A DNA stretch of 64,000 bases, from assembly GCA_947492175.1 (NCBI GenBank), contig CANLMQ010000008.1, forward strand, positions 136,378 through 200,377, written 5' to 3'. Both the position numbers and the translations under genes were made by a program. The notes under the pieces are model-generated. The model saw only the letters and a program-made list of their open reading frames with translations, searched no databases and was not told where the DNA came from. This stretch comes from an uncultured Draconibacterium sp. Its GTDB lineage: Bacteria; Bacteroidota; Bacteroidia; Bacteroidales; Prolixibacteraceae. Below, piece by piece: positions 28,604 to 37,612 of the stretch; positions within the stretch are counted from its first letter, which is position 1; each line of letters opens with the position of its first letter.

Positions 28604-29812
28604 ATGCTACAAGTCAATCTAGCCGAAGACATTTATTATTTGGGGTTTAACGACCGTCGTACACATTTGTTCGAGAATATTTGGCCAATTCCGCATGGAG
28701 TATCATATAACAGTTATTTGCTTGTTGATGAGAAAATAGCACTGGTAGATACCGTTGAGCGTGCCTTTATTGATGATTATTTGGATGCTATTGAAGAAAT
28801 TATTGGCGACCGAAAAGTGGATTACCTGATTATTAATCATATGGAACCCGATCATTCGGGAGCACTAAAGGCCATTGTTCACCGTTATCCGGAAATTACA
28901 CTTGTAGGAAATAAAAAAACCTTTGGTTTTGTGGAAAGCTATTACATGAAACCTGAGAATATTCTGATGGTGCATGATGACCATGTGCTCGATCTTGGAA
29001 AACATAAACTGCAGTTTCAGATGATTCCAATGGTACATTGGCCCGAAACTATGATAACATTCGAAGAAACCAACGGAATTTTATTTTCGGGCGATGCATT
29101 TGGTAGTTACGGAACACTCGACGGAGGTATTTTTGACGATGAAATTAACCTCGATTTTTACGAAATTGAGGTAATGCGTTACTTTACTAATATAGTAGGT
29201 AAATATTGTCCGCATACACAGCGGGCCATTAAAAAACTTGCCGGTCTTGATATTAAGATGATTGCCGCTACTCATGGTCCGATTTGGCGCAGTGATTTGG
29301 AGTGGATTCTGAAACGTTACAATAAATGGAGTTCTTACGATCTTGATCGCGGAGTTGTAATTGTTTACGGTTCGATGTATGGTAATACCAAAAAAATGGC
29401 AGAAACCATTGCCCGCCAGATTGCAGTTCGTGGTATTAAAAATATTCGTGTTTACGATGCTTCCAAAACACACTCGTCGTATATTATCAACGATATTTTT
29501 AAATACAAAGGATTTATTGTTGGGAGTGCGGCATACAATAATGCTATGTTTCCGAATGTAGAAACGCTACTTACTACAGTTGAACACATGGCGCCTAAAA
29601 ACCATTACCTTGGTATTTTTGGTAATTACTCGTGGAATGGCGGCGGTGTGAAAAACCTGAAAACTTTTGCAGAAAAGATTAAGTGGGAGCAGGTCTACGA
29701 GCCTATTGAAGAAAAAGGAAATATGAAAGTTTCAACCCGCGAAGAATTGATTAACCTGGCAAATGCCATGGCCGATAAACTTTTGGAAATGCCAAAAGTT
29801 GAAAAATTGTAA
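28604..29812 (+). CDS. Flavodiiron protein (FprA-type oxygen or NO reductase)
   Basis: A 402-residue cytoplasmic enzyme reducing O2 to water or NO to N2O. The N-terminal metallo-beta-lactamase-like domain has the diiron ligand motif H79-x-E81-x-D83-H84 (NHMEPDHSG), then the VHWPETM and SGDAFG ligand regions. From about residue 250 a flavodoxin domain begins (VVIVYGSMYGNTKKMAE), which binds FMN. There is no rubredoxin extension, so an external electron donor is needed. Start is set by family likeness (MLQVNLAEDIYYLG) and by the promoter position. Such enzymes protect anaerobes or microaerophiles, which fits the two superoxide dismutases nearby. Confidence 0.95.
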   Translation: MLQVNLAEDIYYLGFNDRRTHLFENIWPIPHGVSYNSYLLVDEKIALVDTVERAFIDDYLDAIEEIIGDRKVDYLIINHMEPDHSGALKAIVHRYPEITLVGNKKTFGFVESYYMKPENILMVHDDHVLDLGKHKLQFQMIPMVHWPETMITFEETNGILFSGDAFGSYGTLDGGIFDDEINLDFYEIEVMRYFTNIVGKYCPHTQRAIKKLAGLDIKMIAATHGPIWRSDLEWILKRYNKWSSYDLDRGVVIVYGSMYGNTKKMAETIARQIAVRGIKNIRVYDASKTHSSYIINDIFKYKGFIVGSAAYNNAMFPNVETLLTTVEHMAPKNHYLGIFGNYSWNGGGVKNLKTFAEKIKWEQVYEPIEEKGNMKVSTREELINLANAMADKLLEMPKVEKL

Positions 29813-29858
29813 AAGTATTTTGGGTGTTTTAGCCAACTTCCCAATTTGTATAATATTT

Positions 29859-29895
29859 AAGAGCTGTTTCGAATGGAACAGCTCTTCGTTTTTAT
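29859..29895 (+). terminator. Terminator of the flavodiiron gene
   Basis: AAGAGCTGTT (29859-29868) pairs perfectly with AACAGCTCTT (29877-29886) across an 8-base loop, then CGTTTTTA. Confidence 0.8.
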
Positions 29896-30108
29896 AAGAA
29901 CTGGTAATACGAAATGTTACGAATCGTAACTGATGGATTTATGGAGCAAATGTATTAATGAAACAATCGATTTTTCTAAAGTGTAATATCGGTTTTTGTA
30001 GCTAGTGATACTTATGGATTTTGTTTTGCCGAAAGGATATTTTAGTATTTATTTTGTTTAACATTAAAAGTATTTAGTAGCTTTATCGTTATAATAAATA
30101 GAGAAAAA

Positions 30109-30867
30109 ATGAACCTAAATCGTAGAAACTTTTTTATGAAATCAGCAGCCGGTGTTGCTGCTTTGGCCACTGTACCAGGTATTGTATCGGCCAGTTTGTC
30201 AACTTCAGAAAAACGAGGTAATGTAGCTTTTAACAAAGAGGATATAATTTTGTTTCAGGGAGATTCCATAACAGATGCCGGTCGCGACAGAAACAATCAA
30301 TTGCCCAATAACGGAGGCGCTTTTGGTAGAGGATATGCATTTTTAACCGCAGCGAACCTGTTAAATACCATGCCCGAAGAAAATTTGAAAATACACAACC
30401 GTGGAATCAGTGGTAATAAAGTGTTTCAGCTGGCCGATCGTTGGGAAGAAGACTGTTTGGATTTAAAACCAAATGTGCTTAGTATATTAATAGGTGTAAA
30501 TGATTATTGGCACAAACGAAACGGCCACTACGATGGCACAATTGAAGTTTATGAAAATGATTATCGGGCACTGTTACAACGTACGTTAAAGGCCTTACCT
30601 GATATTAAATTGGTGCTTTGCGAGCCCTTTTATGTGTTGGAAACTTCGGCTGTTGATGAGACCTGGGTTGAACCAATGAAAAAATACCAGGCTGCAGCAA
30701 AACGTATTTCAGATGAATTTAATACAATTTGGGTACCATTTCAGAAAGTATTCGACGAAGCCATAAAACATGTTCCCGGAACCTATTGGACAGGAGATGG
30801 TGTTCATCCTTCAATGGCAGGTGCCCAACTTATGGCCGAAGCCTGGCTAAAAGCTGTAGGGCAATAA
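30109..30867 (+). CDS. Secreted SGNH/GDSL-type hydrolase with Tat-like signal
   Basis: A 252-residue esterase-type enzyme. The N-terminus has NRRNFFMKSAAG plus a hydrophobic stretch, a Tat-like signal. Block I GDSITD holds the nucleophile S53. The glycine and asparagine of blocks II and III lie in NRGISGNKV and IGVND. Block V GDGVHPS gives D230 and H233. This group commonly removes acetyl or other acyl groups from plant polysaccharides, for example acetyl xylan; xylose genes lie a few kb away. The substrate is inference. Confidence 0.88.
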   Translation: MNLNRRNFFMKSAAGVAALATVPGIVSASLSTSEKRGNVAFNKEDIILFQGDSITDAGRDRNNQLPNNGGAFGRGYAFLTAANLLNTMPEENLKIHNRGISGNKVFQLADRWEEDCLDLKPNVLSILIGVNDYWHKRNGHYDGTIEVYENDYRALLQRTLKALPDIKLVLCEPFYVLETSAVDETWVEPMKKYQAAAKRISDEFNTIWVPFQKVFDEAIKHVPGTYWTGDGVHPSMAGAQLMAEAWLKAVGQ

Positions 30868-30932
30868 TTACGAGAATTATTTTGAAAATTAAGGCATGTA
30901 GGTGATGGAGTGTTAGTCATCTGCATGCAAAT

Positions 30933-32237
30933 TTACGTGAGCAGAGGATTTAGAATTGTTTTTTTGTACAATAACGCAAGTATAACTCCACGTGCGAACA
31001 TAAACAGGATCATACCCATCCAAAGTGCATGGTTTTGCCATATTGGATTAAGGAGAAAATAAACCGGTGCAAAAATGAGCAAAGTAGATACTAATAAACT
31101 ATTACGCATAGGGCGTGATGTTGTTGCCCCGATATAAATTCCATCCCAAATAAACGAGCCAACACTCGCAATCGGAATTAATACTACCCAAAACAAGAAG
31201 GATTGGGCAGTTCTGAGAACTTCGGTTTGCGAAGTAAGTAGTTTCAGAATAAAATTAACACCAGAAAGATAGAGTAGTGTAAAGCCAAGGGCTAGTCCCA
31301 AACCCCAGTAAAGCAACAGGAATACTACTTTCTTTAGTTTGGCAATTTTTCGTGCACCAATATATTTCCCAACCAAAGCTTCGCCGGCAAAAGCAAATCC
31401 ATCGATAAAAAAGGAAAAGAACATCAGGAATTGAAGTAGAAGCGAGTTAACTGCCAGAATAGTGTCGTTTTGGCTTGCTGATTTGGATGTAAAAAAAGTA
31501 AATACTGCAATAATGCATAAGGTACGGATAAAAATGTCGGAGTTTACTTTGAAAAAATTACGAATAAATTTAATATCAATAATTCCTGCATAGGTAACAA
31601 GAGGTATCAAATGCCGGTATTTTTTTAGAAATAAAACAATGGCCGTAATTAATCCAAAGTACTGAGAAATTGCAGTTCCCAAAGCTACTCCGTCCGATTT
31701 CATTTTCAGAATAAAAACAAAAAACACACTAAGTACAATGTTTACCACATTTACCAATATGGCTATAATCATGGGGTAACGTGCATTTTGCATGCCCAGA
31801 AACCATCCACTAAAAACAAACAAACTAAGTGCTGCTGGTGCTGCCCACACTCTTATCATAAAATACTCATTGGCTAAAGTTTCCACTTCTGCACTTCCGC
31901 CAATTAATTTAAAACTTGTCCAGGCAATCGGTTTCTGAAAAAGAAGAATTATTAGGCTAAGAAAGGCTGTTACCAACAGTGCTCTGATCAGAATCGTTAT
32001 CGTTTCTGTTTCATTTTCTTCGCCATATGCTTGTGCGGTAAAACCTGAAGTACCCATTCGCAGGAAACCAAACCCCCAGTATATAAAATTAAATATAACA
32101 CCTCCAAGTGCAATGGCTCCAATATAAATTTCTGAATCGAGGTGGCCCATAAGTGCCAGATCAACAAGACCCAGCAAAGGAATTGTAATGTTACTAATAA
32201 TATTAGGTATGGCTAATTTTAAAATGCTACGATTCAT
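30933..32237 (-). CDS. MATE-family multidrug/Na+ antiporter
   Basis: A 434-residue inner-membrane protein with about 12 transmembrane segments in two homologous halves, of the DinF-like branch of MATE exporters. Recognisable phrases are LAIPNIISNITIPLLGLVDLALMGHL at the N-terminus (helix 1, with the conserved aspartate), GTSGFTAQAYG, and FSFFIDGFAFAGEALVGKYIGA in the second half. It probably exports cationic drugs or metabolites against Na+ or H+. It is a single gene, convergent with the SGNH hydrolase gene. Confidence 0.92.
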   Translation of the reverse strand: MNRSILKLAIPNIISNITIPLLGLVDLALMGHLDSEIYIGAIALGGVIFNFIYWGFGFLRMGTSGFTAQAYGEENETETITILIRALLVTAFLSLIILLFQKPIAWTSFKLIGGSAEVETLANEYFMIRVWAAPAALSLFVFSGWFLGMQNARYPMIIAILVNVVNIVLSVFFVFILKMKSDGVALGTAISQYFGLITAIVLFLKKYRHLIPLVTYAGIIDIKFIRNFFKVNSDIFIRTLCIIAVFTFFTSKSASQNDTILAVNSLLLQFLMFFSFFIDGFAFAGEALVGKYIGARKIAKLKKVVFLLLYWGLGLALGFTLLYLSGVNFILKLLTSQTEVLRTAQSFLFWVVLIPIASVGSFIWDGIYIGATTSRPMRNSLLVSTLLIFAPVYFLLNPIWQNHALWMGMILFMFARGVILALLYKKTILNPLLT

Positions 32238-32624
32238 GCCTCAACAAATTGGGGGACAAAGATAATGGAATCTATAAATACCCTAGGTTGAATTGTATTT
32301 CATAAGTTTAAATAGTATGTATTCATAACTTATGTGACTCATATGAAATATAAAAAGTCCTATGATGAATTTGACAAGTTAAAATTAATACTTGTTTCAT
32401 TAAAAAGAAATAATAGGGGAGTAAGCGCCTCAAAATTGCACCAGATCTGGTTTGTAATAAATTATAAGTACATCCTTTTTTGAAAATTAATAATAATAAC
32501 TATGCTCTATGAACAATAAAGGATATTGATGTGTTTTATTATGCAAAAGATTTGGATTAATTCTAAATAGCGCATATTTTTGCTAACAGAATAAAATATA
32601 TTTAAATCTTTTAAAATAATAAAA
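32238..32624. other. Intergenic region upstream of the Mn-type SOD
   Basis: AT-rich, holding the MATE promoter (minus) and the SOD promoter (plus). A 46-codon open frame at 32343-32483 exists but shows no feature supporting it. Nothing else seen. Confidence 0.5.
32551..32582 (+). promoter_or_regulatory. Promoter of the Mn-type superoxide dismutase
   Basis: TTTG (32551-32554), 20 bases, then TATTTTTG (32575-32582) is a full match to the Bacteroidota -33/-7 pattern. The ATG is 42 bases further on. Confidence 0.7.
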
Positions 32625-33224
32625 ATGGCATTTGAATTAGCAAAATTAGGATACGATTACACGGCACTTGAGCCACACATTGATGCACGAACAATGGAGA
32701 TTCATCATTCAAAGCACCATGCAGGTTATACAAATAATCTAAATGCTGCAATTGATGGAACAGAACTCGAAGGAAAATCGATTGAGAATATTTTATCTGC
32801 TGTATCATCTCATTCAACAGCAGTTAGAAATAATGGAGGTGGTTTTTATAATCACAATTTGTATTGGGATGTAATTGCGCCCGGTGGTGCACCCGCTCCT
32901 GAAGGAGTATTATTAGACGCAATAAAAGATTCATTTGAAACTATAGAAAATTTCCAGCAGGTCTTCGCTAAGGCTGCGGTAACGCGCTTTGGTTCAGGTT
33001 GGGCATGGTTGGTTCTTCAAAACAATAAACTGGTGGTTTCGTCTACGCCCAACCAGGACAATCCTTTGATGGATGTGACAGAAGTTCAGGGAACTCCGAT
33101 TCTCGGAATTGATGTATGGGAACATGCATATTATCTGAACTACCAAAACAGACGTCCGGATTATGTGAATGCATTCTGGAATCTCATCAACTGGGATGAA
33201 GTCGCCAGGCGGTTTAAAGGTTAG
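32625..33224 (+). CDS. sodA: Superoxide dismutase, Mn-type by sequence
   Basis: Converts superoxide to oxygen and H2O2. Metal ligands are H27 (MEIHHSKHH), H77 (GGGFYNH), D163 and H167 (DVWEHAYY) in 199 residues. The outer-sphere glutamine comes from the C-terminal domain (Q144 in STPNQDNPL) while the position four before H77 is glycine (G73). That is the pattern of Mn enzymes; iron enzymes have the reverse. There is no signal peptide, so it is cytoplasmic. Own promoter and terminator. An Fe-type paralogue lies 0.8 kb downstream. Cambialistic use of Fe cannot be excluded. Confidence 0.93.
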   Translation: MAFELAKLGYDYTALEPHIDARTMEIHHSKHHAGYTNNLNAAIDGTELEGKSIENILSAVSSHSTAVRNNGGGFYNHNLYWDVIAPGGAPAPEGVLLDAIKDSFETIENFQQVFAKAAVTRFGSGWAWLVLQNNKLVVSSTPNQDNPLMDVTEVQGTPILGIDVWEHAYYLNYQNRRPDYVNAFWNLINWDEVARRFKG

Positions 33225-33241
33225 TTGATTTTTGGTTTTTT

Positions 33242-33268
33242 CCCCGGAGCAGAGGCTCCGGGGTTTTT
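33242..33268 (+). terminator. Terminator of sodA
   Basis: Perfect 9-bp GC stem CCCCGGAGC / GCTCCGGGG with an AGAG loop (33242-33263), followed by TTTTT. Confidence 0.9.
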
Positions 33269-33341
33269 AATGTTATTTTTTCAATATTATGTTAATATTC
33301 AAGGTGGAAATTCAATTCTGCTTTAAAAACAGATTAAACTT

Positions 33342-33800
33342 TTACTTAATTGAGGCAGGGATTTTTATTGCATTCGTTTTCTTTGGCTTTGGTTTCTGAA
33401 ACATAATTGACTGCTGTTGTTTTGGTTTTGTTGTCGGTTTTTGGGGTGCAACGGTTTTTGTTGTTTTAGTTTCAAGCAATTTCAATAATTCTTGCGCTTC
33501 ACGATTAATAGGATCAAGTTCTTTGGCCTTCTCCAGGTATTGTTTGGCTAAATCAGGCCTGTTTTGTCGTTGTACGTACATTCCGCGTAGTACAAATAAA
33601 TCGGCATTGTTAGCGATATTTCTGGCCATATTCAGATAGGTTCCGGCGCTGTTCATATCGTTTTTGCTCATTGCAATCCGGCACTTTACTTTTACTGCTT
33701 CAAAATTTCTCTGATTTCTATCAGGAATGGATTTTAACAGTACCTCAGCCTTGATATTGTCTTTTAGAAGGTGGTTGCATTTAAAACAGATTTTAATCAT
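33342..33800 (-). CDS. Small TPR-like protein with basic C-terminal tail
   Basis: A 152-residue protein of unknown role. It begins MIKICFKCNHLL, a possible CxxC, without signal peptide. Two or three helical repeats follow; the clearest TPR is DLFVLRGMYVQRQNRPDLAKQYLEKAKELDPIN (about 69-101). From residue about 112 the tail is Lys/Pro/Thr/Gln-rich (KTTKTVAPQKPTTKPKQQQ) and probably disordered. It sits on the opposite strand between the two SOD genes. I see no link to them beyond position. Confidence 0.7.
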   Translation of the reverse strand: MIKICFKCNHLLKDNIKAEVLLKSIPDRNQRNFEAVKVKCRIAMSKNDMNSAGTYLNMARNIANNADLFVLRGMYVQRQNRPDLAKQYLEKAKELDPINREAQELLKLLETKTTKTVAPQKPTTKPKQQQSIMFQKPKPKKTNAIKIPASIK

Positions 33801-34014
33801 AAGACATATGTTAATGAAATAAGTATATTATCTATCAAATTTATTTCTAGAACAATCTTCATATTTACTTTATGAATAATTTATTTTTACAGATCTTATT
33901 TATAAATATGTAAGTGTAATCTGTATTATTTTAAATAAGATCAAATGCCCTTTCTTTATTTAAACTCCTTCCAAATTACAACCTGTATTAATCCTTTTTC
34001 CCCAAAAAACGTTG

Positions 34015-34022
34015 TACCTTTG
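34015..34022 (+). promoter_or_regulatory. Probable -7 box of sodB
   Basis: TACCTTTG fits TAnnTTTG. It is 44 bases before the ATG at 34067. No good -33 element is visible at the expected distance. Confidence 0.45.
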
Positions 34023-34066
34023 ATATAAAATCAGAAACAACATTATTAACCTTTAAAAAGATAGTT

Positions 34067-34648
34067 ATGGCATTTAATTTACCGGAACTTCCATATGCAC
34101 AAGACGCATTGGAACCTTACATCAGCGAAAAAACATTTGAATATCACTACGGAAAACATCATCAGGCTTATGTAAATAATCTTAACAGTCTTATTCAGGG
34201 AACTGAATTTGAAAATTCAACACTTGAAGATATTATTGTAAAAGCCGAAGGTGGTATCTTTAATAATGGTGCACAGGTATGGAACCACACTTTTTATTTT
34301 ATGCAATTTAGCCCCGATGGTTGCGATGCACCAAAAGACGGATTAAAAGTTGCTATTGAAGCAAAATTTGGATCGATTGAAGGCTTTAAAGAAGATTTTT
34401 CGAAAGCAGCAGCTACTTTGTTTGGCTCGGGTTGGGCATGGCTGGTTGTTGATAAAAATGGAGAATTGGAAATTGTACAAACCAGCAATGCAGCAAATCC
34501 TTTACGAGATGGTAAAAAACCAATTCTAACTTGCGATGTATGGGAACATGCTTACTACATCGATAAGAAAAATGCACGTCCAAAATACATCGAAGATTTC
34601 TGGAAAATTTTGGATTGGAAAGTAATTTCAGAAAGATTTGCGAAATAG
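34067..34648 (+). CDS. sodB: Superoxide dismutase, Fe-type by sequence
   Basis: A 193-residue SOD. Ligands are H27 (EYHYGKHH), H74 (AQVWNH), D157 and H161 (DVWEHAYY). The active-site glutamine is Q70, four residues before H74 (GAQVWNHTF), and the C-terminal position taken by Gln in Mn enzymes is alanine (A142 in TSNAANPL). This is the iron pattern and complements the Mn-type enzyme upstream. Cytoplasmic, full length. It is 11 bases upstream of a small helix-turn-helix-like gene, likely the same transcript, ending at the shared terminator. Confidence 0.93.
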   Translation: MAFNLPELPYAQDALEPYISEKTFEYHYGKHHQAYVNNLNSLIQGTEFENSTLEDIIVKAEGGIFNNGAQVWNHTFYFMQFSPDGCDAPKDGLKVAIEAKFGSIEGFKEDFSKAAATLFGSGWAWLVVDKNGELEIVQTSNAANPLRDGKKPILTCDVWEHAYYIDKKNARPKYIEDFWKILDWKVISERFAK

Positions 34649-34659
34649 AATTTAATACT

Positions 34660-34833
34660 ATGAGCACAGAAAAAGTATTGGCAGCCATGCAGGCGGCAGG
34701 CAAGCCGTTAAAAGCAGGCGAAATAGCGGAGGCCTCCGGTTTAGACAAAAAAGAGGTAGACAAAGCCATGAAGGTTTTAAAAACTGAAGAAAAAATAGTG
34801 TCGCCCAAACGTTGTTTTTGGGAGCCAAAATAA
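34660..34833 (+). CDS. Small winged-helix-like protein, 57 residues
   Basis: Begins with the ATG at 34660, 11 bases after the sodB stop, so probably co-transcribed. The sequence STEKVLAAMQAAGKPLKAGE, then IAEASGLDKKEVDKAMKVL, then EEKIVSPKRCFWEP has the helix pattern of a minimal helix-turn-helix/winged helix: helix, turn at the GKPLKAGEI site, recognition helix DKKEVDKAMKVL, then a wing with CFWEP. From memory, similar short proteins occur widely in Bacteroidota and other anaerobes without a known role. DNA binding is inference. Confidence 0.75.
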   Translation: MSTEKVLAAMQAAGKPLKAGEIAEASGLDKKEVDKAMKVLKTEEKIVSPKRCFWEPK

Positions 34834-34840
34834 CGGGATA

Positions 34841-34877
34841 AAAAAACGGGATTCATAGTTTGAATCCCGTTTTTTTT
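34841..34877. terminator. Bidirectional terminator between sodB transcript and xylE
   Basis: AAAAAACGGGATTCA (34841-34855) pairs with TGAATCCCGTTTTTT, starting at 34861. A-run on one side and T-run on the other, so it serves the + strand genes and the minus-strand xylose operon. Confidence 0.88.
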
Positions 34878-36255
34878 ACTTCTGCCATATGGCTTCCACC
34901 TCTTCAAGTGTTTTTCCTTTGGTTTCAGGAATCATCTTCCATACAAAAATGAAGGACAGAATACTCATTAACCCATAAAACCAATAAGTTAATCCTCCAC
35001 TAAATTCCATCATAGCAGGGTAGGTTGACGAGATAAGATAATTGGCAGCCCATTGTGCCGCAACGGCAACGGCAACTGCTTTCCCACGTATTTTATTCGG
35101 AAATAATTCTGAAATATATACCCAGCAAATGGGGCCCCACGACATCATAAATGAAGCAGTATATATAATAATAAACACCAGTGTGCTAATTCCGATTATT
35201 TGCATAAACGATAGCAAGCCGATGGCAAACATTCCAATTGCCATTCCAACCGATCCTACCATTAATAATGGTTTGCGCCCCCATTTATCGACCGTTAAAA
35301 TAGCAACAACAGTAAATATTACATTTATCAATCCCATGGCTACGGTTTGTAACATCGAGGCATCTTTGGCAGCCCCCATGCTTTCGAAAATACGCGGAGC
35401 ATAATAAAGAGCCACATTTATTCCAACAAACTGCTGAAATACGGAAAGCAGAATTCCTATTACGATTACCACTTTCCCATACGAGAATAGTTTTGCTGAT
35501 GACTTTTCAACGCTTGCTTTAATATCGTGGAGTATTATTTTGGCTCTTTCTGCTCCGTTAATTTTTGATAGTACATGAAGTGCTTTCTCCTGCTGGTTTT
35601 GCAAAGCAAGATAACGAGGAGTTTCGGGTACAAAAAACAAAAAAACAGCAAACAGTCCGGCAGGAATAGCTTCCGAAGTGAACATTCTTCTCCAGCCTAT
35701 TGTATTTATCCAGTCAAGTGTTTGACCATTGGCAATTCCCCAATTCACGAAATATACTACAAGCATACCAAAAATAATGGCGAACTGGTTAACAGAAACC
35801 AGTCGTCCGCGAATATCGGCAGGCGCAATCTCTCCAATATACATAGGGCTTACTGCCGATGCAATTCCAACGCCTATTCCTCCAATAATCCGGTAAAAAT
35901 TAAACATGTACAATAATCCCATGGTTGGTTCTCCTTTTGTGAAGAACAGAAATTCGGGATTACCTGATCCCAGGGCGGATACAAAAAACAGAAAAGCGGC
36001 AAGAAGCAAAGATTTCTTCCTTCCAAAACGATTCGATAATAAACCCGAAAGGCTTCCGCCGATAATACATCCAATCAATGCACTTGAGATTGTGGCACCG
36101 TGAGCCAGAGAATTTAAGCCAAGTCCGTCGATTAGATAGGCCTGGATTGATTTATCCGCGCCGGAAATTACAGCAGTATCGTAACCAAACAGCAATCCTC
36201 CAAGCGTTGCAACTAAGGTAATGCCTATAATATAGAGTGAATTACGTCCTTTCAT
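34876..36255 (-). CDS. xylE: Xylose:H+ symporter (MFS sugar-porter family)
   Basis: A 459-residue inner-membrane carrier with 12 transmembrane helices. Sugar-porter signatures are all present: GGLLFGYDTAVISGAD in helix 1, NRFGRKKSLL after helix 2, PMYIGEIAPADIRGRLVSVNQ in helix 4, PETPRYL after helix 6, and PETKGKTLEEVEAIW at the C-terminus. Xylose as substrate is inferred from the operon: xylA lies 6 bases upstream and xylulokinase at the head. It is the last gene, ending at the bidirectional terminator. Confidence 0.93.
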   Translation of the reverse strand: MKGRNSLYIIGITLVATLGGLLFGYDTAVISGADKSIQAYLIDGLGLNSLAHGATISSALIGCIIGGSLSGLLSNRFGRKKSLLLAAFLFFVSALGSGNPEFLFFTKGEPTMGLLYMFNFYRIIGGIGVGIASAVSPMYIGEIAPADIRGRLVSVNQFAIIFGMLVVYFVNWGIANGQTLDWINTIGWRRMFTSEAIPAGLFAVFLFFVPETPRYLALQNQQEKALHVLSKINGAERAKIILHDIKASVEKSSAKLFSYGKVVIVIGILLSVFQQFVGINVALYYAPRIFESMGAAKDASMLQTVAMGLINVIFTVVAILTVDKWGRKPLLMVGSVGMAIGMFAIGLLSFMQIIGISTLVFIIIYTASFMMSWGPICWVYISELFPNKIRGKAVAVAVAAQWAANYLISSTYPAMMEFSGGLTYWFYGLMSILSFIFVWKMIPETKGKTLEEVEAIWQK

Positions 36256-36261
36256 TCGTGG

Positions 36262-37587
36262 TTAAATATACCAGTTGATTAATTGTTCCAGCAACTCTTG
36301 CTTGCCACTTATTTGTGCAGGTTCGCCAACTTCGGCTGCAATTGAGCGAAGGTCTTCCAGTTTTAATTTACCGGATTCAAATTCAGCACCTTTCCCTGAA
36401 TAGAAGGAGGCATAACGAGCTGACCGTATGGCTTTGTACTGCGAATCGTTTAATATTTTATCTGCAATTACCAACGAGCGTGCAAATACGTCCATTCCAC
36501 CAATATGAGCGATAAATATATCTTCTAAATCAGTTGAATTTCGTCGTGTTTTAGCATCGAAGTTAATACCGCCATGTGTAAATCCACCGGCCGGAAGAAT
36601 TTCAAGCATCGCTTCAGTAATTTCATAAATGTTGGTTGGAAATTCGTCAGTATCCCAACCATTTTGATAATCACCTTTGTTGGCATCAATAGATCCCAAA
36701 AGACCTGCATCTGCCGCCATTCTTAAATCGTGCGCAAATGTGTGACCAGCCAAAGTTGCGTGGTTTACTTCAATATTCAATTTGAAATCGTTTTCTAAGC
36801 CGTACTCTTTTAAGAAGGCAATAACGGTTTGAGCATCGAAATCGTATTGGTGTTTTGTTGGCTCCATTGGTTTTGGTTCGATAAGGAAAGTTCCTGTAAA
36901 CCCTTGTTTGCGGCCATAGTCGCGTGCCATGGTAAGAAATTGTCCCATGTGTGCCAGTTCGCGTTTTGTATCAGTATTATGAAGGCTCATGTAACCTTCG
37001 CGGCCTCCCCAGAAAACATAACTGCTACCGTCTAGTGCAATGGTAGCATCAATGGCATTTTTAACCTGAACTCCGGCATTGGCCACAACCTTAAAATCAG
37101 GATTGGTTGATGCGCCGTTCATATAACGTGGATCAGAGAATACATTGGCAGTACCCCAAAGCAATTTAACGCCCGAAGCTTTTTGTTTTTCCTTTGCATA
37201 CTCAATCATTTTTGCCAAACGCTTTTCAATTTCAAAAACCGATCCCTCGCCAACTACATCAACATCATGGAAACAGTAAAAAGGAATCCCCATTTTTGTG
37301 ATGAATTCGAAAGCGGCGTCCATTTTTTCTCTTGCAGCATCCATTGCATCGTTTGCTCCAACCCAGGGGAAGATCTGCGTACCCGGGCCAAACGGATCTC
37401 CGCCTGTTCCACAGAATGTGTGCCAGTAAGCCACTGCAAAACGCAGATGATCTTTCATCGTTTTTCCTGCAACAACTTTGTTTTCGTCGTACCATTTAAA
37501 TGCCAACGGATTTTTTGACTCCGGACCTTCGAATTTGATCTGTTCGGTACCTTTGAAATACTCTTTGTTTCCTTTTAATACTTCCAT
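36262..37587 (-). CDS. xylA: Xylose isomerase
   Basis: Interconverts D-xylose and D-xylulose in the cytoplasm. The 441-residue protein is of the longer class II type. The metal-site and catalytic regions are present: FCFHDVDVVGEG-like sequence (YCFHDVDVVGEGSVF), VFWGGREGYMSL, EPKPMEPTKHQYD with ligands for the first metal, and EVNHATLAGHTFAHDL for the second. KGDYQNGWDTDEFP near the C-terminus is also typical. It is the third gene of the xyl operon, 25 bases after the oxidoreductase gene. Confidence 0.97.
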   Translation of the reverse strand: MEVLKGNKEYFKGTEQIKFEGPESKNPLAFKWYDENKVVAGKTMKDHLRFAVAYWHTFCGTGGDPFGPGTQIFPWVGANDAMDAAREKMDAAFEFITKMGIPFYCFHDVDVVGEGSVFEIEKRLAKMIEYAKEKQKASGVKLLWGTANVFSDPRYMNGASTNPDFKVVANAGVQVKNAIDATIALDGSSYVFWGGREGYMSLHNTDTKRELAHMGQFLTMARDYGRKQGFTGTFLIEPKPMEPTKHQYDFDAQTVIAFLKEYGLENDFKLNIEVNHATLAGHTFAHDLRMAADAGLLGSIDANKGDYQNGWDTDEFPTNIYEITEAMLEILPAGGFTHGGINFDAKTRRNSTDLEDIFIAHIGGMDVFARSLVIADKILNDSQYKAIRSARYASFYSGKGAEFESGKLKLEDLRSIAAEVGEPAQISGKQELLEQLINWYI

Positions 37588-37612
37588 TTTTGTTGAATCT
37601 TATCTGTTGTTT

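Noticed and set aside
32343..32483. 46-codon ORF upstream of sodA
   Set aside because: No ribosome site, no domain and lies within AT-rich control sequence.
35042..35404. + strand frame antisense to xylE
   Set aside because: Shadow of a complete, well-conserved transporter.
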